DNA from: Furfurilactobacillus curtus | GTDB taxonomy: Bacteria > Bacillota > Bacilli > Lactobacillales > Lactobacillaceae | Direction of reading: 5' to 3' | Length of the DNA stretch: 64,000 nt | Assembly: GCF_045862785.1 (NCBI RefSeq) | Contig: NZ_BQXO01000001.1 | Location: 124,001 to 188,000 of the forward strand | Part shown: piece by piece, positions 52,260-59,082 of the stretch | Numbering within the stretch: the stretch's first letter is position 1 | Layout of the letters: each line of letters begins with the position of its first letter | Position numbers and translations under genes: made by a program | The notes under the pieces: model-generated | Database searches by the model: none | Told to the model about the DNA's origin: nothing | Seen by the model: only the letters and a program-made list of their open reading frames with translations

Positions 52260-52559
52260 ATGAAAAAACATTTAACTAAATCCAATGATCGTGTTTTAGC
52301 GGGCGTTTTTGGCGGAATTGCTGAATACTTCGGTTGGGACGTGGCGCTGACAAGAGTCATTGGTAGTATTTTGATACTTTGGTCAGTTGGGACCGGCTTG
52401 ATTGCCTATGCGATCGCAGCGTTAGTGATGCCTGAGCCAGATGGCACACATTTTTCAGCGAGTGATCATTTTAATTCCTGGTCTGACACCACGCATCATG
52501 AAGACACTTTTGATGGCGAGTTCACTGATCCAGATCAATCCCATCATGATGATAAGTAG
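52260..52559 (+). CDS. PspC domain membrane protein
   Basis: A 99-residue protein with the PspC signature KSNDRVLAGVFGGIAEYFGWDVALTRVIGSILILWSVGTGLIAYAIAALVMPEP. Residues 10-65 include one or two membrane helices; the tail is His/Asp/Ser-rich. PspC relatives respond to envelope stress (LiaF-like, phage shock). It ends the operon. Confidence 0.92.
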   Translation: MKKHLTKSNDRVLAGVFGGIAEYFGWDVALTRVIGSILILWSVGTGLIAYAIAALVMPEPDGTHFSASDHFNSWSDTTHHEDTFDGEFTDPDQSHHDDK

Positions 52560-52596
52560 CCAAGAACAAAAAGTGTATGGTAACCTCAGCGTGAGG

Positions 52597-52653
52597 ATTA
52601 CAAAAACGAGGTCATCTTCCGCAAATTACGGAAGATGACCTCGTTTTTGTAAT
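52597..52653. terminator. Terminator: 25-bp perfect palindrome
   Basis: Arms start at 52597 and 52629 and are 25 bases each, perfectly complementary, with a 7-base loop. Outer A and T runs flank GAGGTCATCTTCCG. It serves the plus-strand pspC operon and the convergent CPBP gene. Confidence 0.92.
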
Positions 52654-52726
52654 CGAATGATGTAAATCTGATGCTGATATTTATCAGTAAATCAGTCTGC
52701 CGATGTTTAACACGTGATCTTAAAAA

Positions 52727-53431
52727 TCAATGTAAGACCGTAACTAGTAGCTGAGTCATCGCCAAACTATTAATCAGAAAATGAACTAAGATTGAATTAA
52801 ACTGTTTCCCGGTCCACAGATACGTCGCCGCCAAAACAGCACCCATTAAACAGTAAACGAGAAAACTAATTGGGTTGGTCGAAAGGTGGCCAGTAGAAAA
52901 AATGAGACCTGAAAGAATAATTTTCAGCCAAGTCTGCGATGGTCTAAAAAAGATATTTGTGATTACGCCTCGAAAAACGAGTTCTTCCAAAAACGGCGTT
53001 AAAAAAATGGCTGAAACGACGAATGCGACTAGTGCAACTGGACTGGTCTTCATAATTTGACTAATGGCATCATTATTAGCCGTTGATTGTTGATGATACA
53101 GTACCTGTTGCAAGCGCAGTAACAGTGATTCACCTATGATGATGACTAAATAGGCAAGGACGGCAATTCCTAAATCGCGCCATTTGAAATCATGGAATAA
53201 GCGCTGACCTGACCAATAACGAAAACGACGATAGGCGATCCAAATGGCTAACCCAAAAGCTGCCCAATAGCTTAAGGTCAACAGATAGCCACTAAAATTA
53301 TCGTAGGAGGCATGCTTAGCCATTCCCAGTAATGCTGGCGGTAATTGAACCATCACCCACAGGGCGATCACCTCGACGATTCTTGACCATCGCGGTCGGT
53401 TAGTTGGTTTCTCAGAATTAATGTTGGTCAT
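52727..53431 (-). CDS. CPBP-family intramembrane metalloprotease (CAAX/Abi)
   Basis: A 234-residue, six- to seven-helix membrane protein. I chose the start at 53431 after AGGAGG. Motif 1 EExxxR is in FLEELVFRGVITN and motif 2 is in FSTGHLSTNPISFLVYCLMGAVLAATYLWTG (His, Asn). CPBP proteases in lactobacilli often give immunity to bacteriocins or process peptides, but there is no bacteriocin gene near here. A 71-residue membrane protein overlaps its start by 14 bases. Confidence 0.9.
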   Translation of the reverse strand: MTNINSEKPTNRPRWSRIVEVIALWVMVQLPPALLGMAKHASYDNFSGYLLTLSYWAAFGLAIWIAYRRFRYWSGQRLFHDFKWRDLGIAVLAYLVIIIGESLLLRLQQVLYHQQSTANNDAISQIMKTSPVALVAFVVSAIFLTPFLEELVFRGVITNIFFRPSQTWLKIILSGLIFSTGHLSTNPISFLVYCLMGAVLAATYLWTGKQFNSILVHFLINSLAMTQLLVTVLH

Positions 53432-53633
53432 GAGGTTCCTCCTTGTCAGTTTGCTGGCCACGTAATTGCCATACTTTAATGACTGTGATTAAGATTGTGG
53501 TGATGATAAAGGCACCAATCCACAGCAAGAACAAGGTGACACCTGTCAGCCGTTGAACTTCAGTTAACCAAACGACGCTGCCAAAGACGAGCACAGTGAT
53601 TAAAATAATAATGATTGAGCTTTGCTGTCGCAT
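53418..53633 (-). CDS. Small two-helix membrane protein
   Basis: A 71-residue protein with GGAGGTCCG before its ATG at 53633. Helices are at about residues 7-23 and 30-53 (VTLFLLWIGAFIITTILITVI), followed by a hydrophilic acidic/Gln-rich tail. It overlaps the CPBP protease by 14 bases and should be translated with it. No family recognised. Confidence 0.72.
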   Translation of the reverse strand: MRQQSSIIIILITVLVFGSVVWLTEVQRLTGVTLFLLWIGAFIITTILITVIKVWQLRGQQTDKEEPHDQH

Positions 53634-53731
53634 AACGGACCTCCTACAAAGTACGTTTATTGTAGCATAGTCTTGTTTAACACCGATTTTTAAAATTGAT
53701 TGGCTTAGATCATGAAAATTGGACCAATAAT

Positions 53732-53757
53732 AAAAGGCCCCAGCATTTGCTGAGGCA
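53732..53757 (-). terminator. Terminator of the 6S-like RNA
   Basis: On the minus strand the stem CCTCAGC-AAAT-GCTGGGG is followed by CCTTTT. Confidence 0.75.
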
Positions 53758-53925
53758 GCAAGATTAACATGACGCTAGTCGAATTGAGTTGCATTGGCCT
53801 GAGCTCTGCCCCACAGGCGGAGTAGGATGAACCGTTGCGCGGCAGAAAATAATGACTAAGCAAAGGCCTGGTTTAGTTTTTGCACGACGGCTCACTAAAC
53901 TTCAGCGTCTTTGCCAACCTTGCAT
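53733..53925 (-). ncRNA. ssrS: 6S RNA-like regulatory RNA
   Basis: A 193-nt non-coding unit on the minus strand. It has a promoter upstream and a terminator hairpin at its 3' end. The 5' arm (53923-53904, GCAAGGTTGGCAAAGACGCT) pairs along its length with the 3' arm (53776-53758), allowing G-U pairs. This makes a long closing stem, with a second helix inside (GGCCT/AGGCC) and an apical stem (CTGCC/GGCAG). The rod-like form and length match 6S RNA, which traps sigma-70 holoenzyme in stationary phase. Assignment is by architecture only. Confidence 0.55.
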
Positions 53926-53931
53926 GTTTCA

Positions 53932-53961
53932 AGTGTAGCGAGAACCACTTGTCTGTGACAA
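53932..53961 (-). promoter_or_regulatory. Promoter of the 6S-like RNA
   Basis: On the minus strand, TTGTCA (53961-53956), an 18-base spacer and TACACT (53937-53932). It is placed so that transcription begins 7-8 bases before the closing stem. Confidence 0.65.
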
Positions 53962-54389
53962 CAAATGTGCCTAACTGGGAGCTTTGCCAATCTTTAAAAG
54001 AATCAATTTAGCTAAAAAAATCGCCGCTTTGCGCGACGATATTAGAAGGGTGACCGGCCAAGTCATGCACCTTGATGCGCGCATCCCTTGGACCATGGCT
54101 GGCGAACCATCTAAAGGCCATTGAGGGGGCCGATTTTGATGGCTTCGGTTTGGTAGCTGGCCCTCCTAGTGATTTTATTATAGGGAGTCCCTTGGCAAAT
54201 CGGTTATTAAACGTGCTTCAAATATATTAGCTGCACTGGCTGTTGTTTATGTTGTTGGACGGGTTACCTTACAAACTGCTACGAGAATAAACAACTGTTG
54301 TTGGATTGATTTGAGAAGTGATTGACCCCGCATTTAAATAATGGCTGTGCTAAGATAAAACAAGATATTTGAGAAAAGAGCGTGACAAG
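53962..54389. other. Non-coding stretch upstream of folB, with a possible coding remnant
   Basis: This region contains no convincing gene. One plus-strand frame (54075-54230) is open for 51 residues, MRASLGPWLANHLKAIEGADF onward, rich in hydrophobic and Gly/Pro residues, with no ribosome binding site. A GC-rich dyad (GGGGGCC near 54125 and GGCCCTCC near 54168) lies within it. It may be a decayed gene. No clear folB promoter is identifiable; a partial match lies near 54340-54365. Confidence 0.4.
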
Positions 54390-54755
54390 ATGGGCATGAT
54401 TCGCATTAACAATATGAGTTTCCATACTTACAACGGGGTATATCCAGAAGAAAAAAAACTTGGTCAGCGATTAGAAGTCGATGTCGCATTAGCATATCCG
54501 ATTGAGACAAAGGTGCATGACGATGATATTACCACGACCATTCACTATGGTCACGTCTACCAAGACATAGAAGATTATGTATTAAATCATCCATTTAACT
54601 TGATTGAATCACTCGCTAACCATTTATTAACGATGCTACAAACTAAATATCCACAGGCGGCCGGAGTGCAATTACGAGTTCGCAAGTATGCTGTGCCGAT
54701 TGCAGGAATCTTTGACAATGTTGAAATTGAGGTGTCAGGAGGCGATTTAACATGA
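54390..54755 (+). CDS. folB: Dihydroneopterin aldolase
   Basis: Converts dihydroneopterin to hydroxymethyl-dihydropterin plus glycolaldehyde. I chose ATG 54390 (121 residues, MGMIRINNMSFHTYNGVYPEEKKLGQRLEVDV); AAAAGAG is 10 bases upstream. The FHTYNGVYPEE and QRLEVD strands and C-terminal VQLRVRKYAVPIAGIFDNVEIEV are diagnostic. Its TGA overlaps the folK ATG. First gene of the folate operon. Confidence 0.96.
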   Translation: MGMIRINNMSFHTYNGVYPEEKKLGQRLEVDVALAYPIETKVHDDDITTTIHYGHVYQDIEDYVLNHPFNLIESLANHLLTMLQTKYPQAAGVQLRVRKYAVPIAGIFDNVEIEVSGGDLT

Positions 54756-55240
54756 CTACCGCTTACTTGAGCCTAGGATCTAATTTGGGTAACCGTCGTG
54801 TTCATTTGTTGGCCGCCATCGCACAATTACGGGCTTCAAGAGCGATCGCCCAGATTCGCGTGGCGCACTTTTATGAAACCCAACCAGTGGGTGGCGTCAT
54901 TCAAGACAACTTTTTAAACACCGCCGTTGCCGTGGAGACAGAACTAAGTGCTGACCAATTATTGGAAAGCTTACATCGTTTAGAATATGCCGAGCATCGA
55001 CGACGATTTGTGCATTGGGGGCCGCGCACCCTTGATATTGACATCATTTTTTTTGGCGACGAACATATTCATACGGACACTTTAACGATTCCGCATCCAG
55101 AGGCGGCCAATCGCAAATTTGTGCTCGTGCCATTATTAGAAATCAGTGGTCCTGATCGACAAATTCAACGGCAACTTGCCGATTGGCTGGCAGAGACCAA
55201 TGATCAGACAGAAATTATTAAACTAGGCCGTGATGCCTGA
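54752..55240 (+). CDS. folK: 6-hydroxymethyl-7,8-dihydropterin pyrophosphokinase
   Basis: Transfers pyrophosphate from ATP to the pterin. 162 residues. Signatures: AYLSLGSNLGNRRVHL, ETQPVGGVIQDNFLNTAVAVET, and WGPRTLDIDIIFFGDEHIHTDTLTIPHPEAANRKFVLVPLLEI. ATGA overlap with folB. Confidence 0.97.
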   Translation: MTTAYLSLGSNLGNRRVHLLAAIAQLRASRAIAQIRVAHFYETQPVGGVIQDNFLNTAVAVETELSADQLLESLHRLEYAEHRRRFVHWGPRTLDIDIIFFGDEHIHTDTLTIPHPEAANRKFVLVPLLEISGPDRQIQRQLADWLAETNDQTEIIKLGRDA

Positions 55241-55255
55241 ATGGAGCATGATTGA

Positions 55256-55837
55256 ATGACAGATGAACAAATAGCAACCGTAGCGGATGCCGTCAAAACG
55301 ATCCTGACAGCGGTGGGAGAAGATGCTGATCGACCAGGATTACAGGAAACACCCAGGCGGGTTGCTAAGGCTTACAATGAAATGTTTTCTTCACTGACGG
55401 AACCGACGTTTACGGATTACAAATTATTTCATGAAACAGATAATGCAGATATGGTCGTAGTGGGGCAAATTCCTTTTTATTCGATGTGTGAGCATCATTT
55501 ATTACCGTTCTTTGGTCGCATTAGCGTCGCATACGTGCCTACTGATGGGACCATCATTGGACTTAGCAAGATTCCTCGGCTAATCGATTTTGTCACCCAC
55601 CGACCAACCGTTCAGGAAAACGTGACTAATGCAATTGCCACAGAATTGACGCGGATTCTAAATCCGGCTGGCGTGGCGGTGAGTGTGGCAGCTCGGCACA
55701 TGTGCATGGAGATGCGTGGGATTAACAAGACTGGTTCAGTCACCCAAACGGCCAAGTATCTAGGTGCTTTTGCAAGCGACCAAGCTTTAAAACAGGAATT
55801 TTTAATGAGGGCCGAACATGGCAACCTTAACCTATGA
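55256..55837 (+). CDS. folE: GTP cyclohydrolase I
   Basis: First enzyme of folate synthesis: GTP to dihydroneopterin triphosphate. 193 residues with ATG 55256 after TGGAGC. The zinc/catalytic motifs are SMCEHHLLPFFGRISVAYVP (Cys, His) and ARHMCMEMRGIN (Cys). GLSKIPRLIDFVTHRPTVQENVTNAIA is the central helix. It overlaps folC by 20 bases. Confidence 0.97.
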   Translation: MTDEQIATVADAVKTILTAVGEDADRPGLQETPRRVAKAYNEMFSSLTEPTFTDYKLFHETDNADMVVVGQIPFYSMCEHHLLPFFGRISVAYVPTDGTIIGLSKIPRLIDFVTHRPTVQENVTNAIATELTRILNPAGVAVSVAARHMCMEMRGINKTGSVTQTAKYLGAFASDQALKQEFLMRAEHGNLNL

Positions 55838-57155
55838 TCAACTTATAAATCAATTAAATCGGGCCATGCTCGCTGGGGAGGCTGACCGGGTTCCCTTGTT
55901 GCGTCGAGTCTTGGCACAGGTTGGTCATCCCGATCAACAAGCACCACGAATTCATGTGGTTGGGACTAACGGTAAGGGCTCGACGGTAGCGCTGTTAGCA
56001 CGAACTATTCAAGCTGGCGGTTATCGTGTAGGGGTCTTTGCTAGCCCAGCCATCCTTGATCAACGTGAGCAGTTGACGATTAATGGGAAAATGATTGAAA
56101 AAACGGTGTTTGTTCACTGTTATGAACAATTGCTGCCCGCTGTTGAAGCGGTCGTTGGTGCTGCAGATCGATTCACTATTTTTGAATGGTTATTTTTAAT
56201 TGCGATGCAGTGGTTTGCCAATCAACACGTAGACTTGATGATTATCGAAGCCGGTTTAGGCGGTCAGTTTGACGCGACTAACGCGATTACGGTGCCATTA
56301 ATTAGTGTCTTTACCCATATTGCCCTAGATCATACTCGATTACTGGGGCAAACAATTGGTGAAATTGCGACCAATAAGGCGGGCATTATTAAGCCACAAA
56401 CGACGGTCGTAATTGCGCCCCACCAGGCGGTAGAAGCAACCGTCGCTATTCAAAAAATTGCGAGTGCGCAACACGTCGACGTGATCACGGCATCGTTAGC
56501 AGGGTTCAGTCACATTCACCTTGGCTTAGATGAGACGACATTGACCATGGAGAGTTCGTTGGGACATTGGTCAGGTATTAGCTTAAATCTCATTGGTCGT
56601 CATCAATTAGCGACTGCCGCTACTGTGTTGGCTGTTTTGGTTCAGTTAAACCAACGCGGGTGGCGACTAGGTGAAGATGCGGTCCGCAGTGGGTTTAAAG
56701 AAGTTCATTTGCTGGGCCGTTTCACTCAGGTACCTGCAACTTGGCAACATCCGGCGTTAGTTCTAGATGGCGCTCATAATCCTGATGCAATGGCAGCGCT
56801 GGTGGCTACCCTGCGTGAGCTCGCGCCGAATCAGAAATTCACGCTGGTTTTGGGCTTTCTGGTCGATAAAAATATTCTAGCTATGTTAACGATGTTGCTA
56901 CCGCTAGCAGACAATGTTATTTTAACGACCCCGGATCAGCCTGCACGAGCGCTGGCGGTTGATGATTTGGCCGAATTAGTCGCCGACGAAATCGGTAGAC
57001 TGACATTATCGGATTTAACCGTTTATCAGGCCGCTGACATGAACGAGGTCCGCCAATTATTGCAAGCTTCGTGGCTGACCACGACAACGCCAATTGTTGT
57101 GACGGGCAGCTTTTATTTGATTCGTGCACTAGAGGAGGCGGGGCTTGATGGCTAA
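55818..57155 (+). CDS. folC: Dihydrofolate synthase / folylpolyglutamate synthase
   Basis: Adds glutamate to dihydropteroate and folates. 445 residues. P-loop VVGTNGKGST at residues 47-56, FASPAILDQREQLTING, MIIEAGLGGQFDATNAI, and HIALDHTRLLGQTIGEIATNKAGIIK are hallmark stretches. LDGAHNPDAMAAL is in the C-terminal domain. The gene probably is one of two folC copies in the genome; this one is operon-linked. Confidence 0.95.
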   Translation: MATLTYDQLINQLNRAMLAGEADRVPLLRRVLAQVGHPDQQAPRIHVVGTNGKGSTVALLARTIQAGGYRVGVFASPAILDQREQLTINGKMIEKTVFVHCYEQLLPAVEAVVGAADRFTIFEWLFLIAMQWFANQHVDLMIIEAGLGGQFDATNAITVPLISVFTHIALDHTRLLGQTIGEIATNKAGIIKPQTTVVIAPHQAVEATVAIQKIASAQHVDVITASLAGFSHIHLGLDETTLTMESSLGHWSGISLNLIGRHQLATAATVLAVLVQLNQRGWRLGEDAVRSGFKEVHLLGRFTQVPATWQHPALVLDGAHNPDAMAALVATLRELAPNQKFTLVLGFLVDKNILAMLTMLLPLADNVILTTPDQPARALAVDDLAELVADEIGRLTLSDLTVYQAADMNEVRQLLQASWLTTTTPIVVTGSFYLIRALEEAGLDG

Positions 57156-57771
57156 ATCGACTAAACCGCTACTTGTTGCTGCGACCAATAATCCGTTTAA
57201 GTTTGCGGAGTTAGCTCGTACTTTTACGGCAAGTGGCTACTCGTTACAACCGTATTGGCAATATCTTGGTCGACAGCATTTCCCCACTGAAGGGACGAAA
57301 AATTTCACTGATAACGCGACTGGAAAGGCCGAATTTATTGCGAAGCAGCTTCCAGAAGCTATCGTAATCGGCGATGATAGCGGCTTGTTTATTGATGCGC
57401 TCCCAGATCACTTTGGTGTGACAACGATTCGTGAGTTAAATGAGCATGCCAAAACGGATGCACAGATGAATCAATATATTATTGACTTGTTGGCACCAAC
57501 GCAGGCATCGCGGCAAGCAAGGTTAACAACGACTTTGACGGTGGTAACGCCCAATGGTTCGTCTTTTTCGAGAACTGGGTGGACGACGTTTACGATTCCT
57601 TTTCAACCGATCGGATTGTATAGCCATGGGTTTGATCGCATTATGTGGTTACCTGAGATTGGATTGACCTTAGCACAACTACCGGATCAGGCGCGCATCC
57701 CGTTTACACCACGTGGTCGTGTGGTGCCCCAAGTGATTCATGAATTAGTCTTACGTGATGATTTTAAATAA
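57148..57771 (+). CDS. Non-canonical purine NTP pyrophosphatase (Ham1/RdgB-like)
   Basis: Removes inosine, xanthosine and related triphosphates. ATG 57148 (207 residues) follows GAGGAGG, and overlaps the end of folC by 8 bases. Motifs: VAATNNPFKFAELART, PTEGTKNFTDNATGKAEFIA, and IGDDSGLFIDALPDHFGV. The C-terminal RIMWLPEIGLTLAQL and FTPRGRVVPQV motifs suit the fold, though the loop TNNPFKF replaces the TxNxxK strictness of RdgB. In the L. plantarum folate cluster, a Ham1 gene holds the same position; it might act on dihydroneopterin triphosphate. That is inference. Confidence 0.88.
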   Translation: MAKSTKPLLVAATNNPFKFAELARTFTASGYSLQPYWQYLGRQHFPTEGTKNFTDNATGKAEFIAKQLPEAIVIGDDSGLFIDALPDHFGVTTIRELNEHAKTDAQMNQYIIDLLAPTQASRQARLTTTLTVVTPNGSSFSRTGWTTFTIPFQPIGLYSHGFDRIMWLPEIGLTLAQLPDQARIPFTPRGRVVPQVIHELVLRDDFK

Positions 57772-57814
57772 AAATTTTGATAACACGACCTGTTAATTTA
57801 AGGAGTTATGAGCA

Positions 57815-58966
57815 ATGATTGTAACCACATTGACAAGTCCTGCTAAAGATTTGGCAGGGATTGCTTTAAAAGCTAGTCTAGAACGGCAAGAAAAGCTTGC
57901 ACTGTCATTTAGTGAGTTGACTGAAAGCGAACGCCAACAGTTAATGGTCCTGTTAGATAACCTAGATGCCATCGTTGTTTCGTCACCGATGGCGGTTGAA
58001 ACGCTGATTGATAACGGCGCATTACTAACTTTGACGACCCAATTGCATAAACAATTTCATCAAGCGACAGTGGATCAAGCAATGATTGCCATTCGTGAAG
58101 CCCGTGAAGTTCATTGGCGGGCGGGCAGATTTGATTTCAAAACATCCAGCAAACCGGTTATTTATGGCATTTTAAATGTTACCCCTGATTCTTTTTATGA
58201 TGGTGGTCGCTATCAAGAACCAACAGCTGTCTTAAACCATGTTACGGCGATGGTTGAAGCCGGTGCCGATGTAATTGAAATTGGTGGACAAACGACACGA
58301 CCGGGTTTTACTCCCATTGATGCAACGACGGAAATGACACGAGTTGTCCCACTTTTACGTGCCATCAAGCAACATTTTCCTGAAGTCGCCATCGCCGTCG
58401 ACACATACAAGTATCCAGTTATGAAAGCAGTCTTAGATGAAGGTGTGGACATCATTAACGATGTGAATGCTTTTACGGATGACCCAGCCAAGCTGACGCT
58501 CTTAGCGCCGCAAGCCGTGGGACTGTTAACGATGCATGCGAGCCGTGGTAAAGAATATCAGAATTTAACCCAAGCAATGTCCCATTTCTTTTCGGAAAAT
58601 TTAGCCGCATTGACGGCTGCAGGGATTGATCGTGAACGAATTGCGTTGGATCAGGGTATTGGCTATGCCAAAATTGCCGATGGTTATCAGGATTTCACGA
58701 TGATGCGGAATCTTGATCGCTTTCTTAATTTGAAACGACCGCTGATGATTGCAATTTCACGGAAGGGGTTTGGCCATAAATTGTTTGGCCTTGCTAAGGA
58801 TGATCGCTTATCGGTGACGTTGGTTGCAGAGGCTTATATGTATTTACATGGCGGGCGAATTTTGCGTGTCCATGACGTTTCAGAGACGGTCCAATTGGTC
58901 AAGCTGCTCCAAACGATTGAACAGAGTTTTTGGTTTCCTGATCGTGAAGAACCGAGACAAGTTTAA
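57815..58966 (+). CDS. folP: Dihydropteroate synthase with N-terminal extension
   Basis: Joins p-aminobenzoate and the pterin; the sulfonamide target. At 383 residues it is about 110 longer than the Escherichia coli enzyme. Residues 1-110 are an extra domain (mostly helical, e.g. LSFSELTESERQQLMVLLDNLDAI). The TIM barrel begins at PVIYGILNVTPDSFYDGGRY (Asn121), then AGADVIEIGGQTTRPGF and DTYKYPVMKAV (the usual DT), DVNAF, and LDQGIGYAK, with C-terminal R-x-H (RVHDV). Last folate gene; terminator follows. Confidence 0.94.
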   Translation: MIVTTLTSPAKDLAGIALKASLERQEKLALSFSELTESERQQLMVLLDNLDAIVVSSPMAVETLIDNGALLTLTTQLHKQFHQATVDQAMIAIREAREVHWRAGRFDFKTSSKPVIYGILNVTPDSFYDGGRYQEPTAVLNHVTAMVEAGADVIEIGGQTTRPGFTPIDATTEMTRVVPLLRAIKQHFPEVAIAVDTYKYPVMKAVLDEGVDIINDVNAFTDDPAKLTLLAPQAVGLLTMHASRGKEYQNLTQAMSHFFSENLAALTAAGIDRERIALDQGIGYAKIADGYQDFTMMRNLDRFLNLKRPLMIAISRKGFGHKLFGLAKDDRLSVTLVAEAYMYLHGGRILRVHDVSETVQLVKLLQTIEQSFWFPDREEPRQV

Positions 58967-58994
58967 ACCAAGGTTAATTAGCTTTTCTTAAAAT

Positions 58995-59026
58995 GACTGC
59001 GGATCAATCATCCAGCAGTCGTTTTT
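58995..59026 (+). terminator. Folate operon terminator
   Basis: Arms GACTGC-GGAT (58995-59004) and ATCC-A-GCAGTC (59010-59020) with a CAATC-type loop and a following GTTTTT. Confidence 0.88.
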
Positions 59027-59040
59027 AATTCCGGCTAGTG

Positions 59041-59046
59041 TATAAT
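59041..59046 (+). promoter_or_regulatory. murE -10 element
   Basis: A perfect TATAAT lies 37 bases before the murE start. The -35 is weak (TCGTTT-like at the right distance). Confidence 0.5.
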
Positions 59047-59082
59047 TGGAGACTAAGAAATTAAAGGGAAGTTTGATTATTC

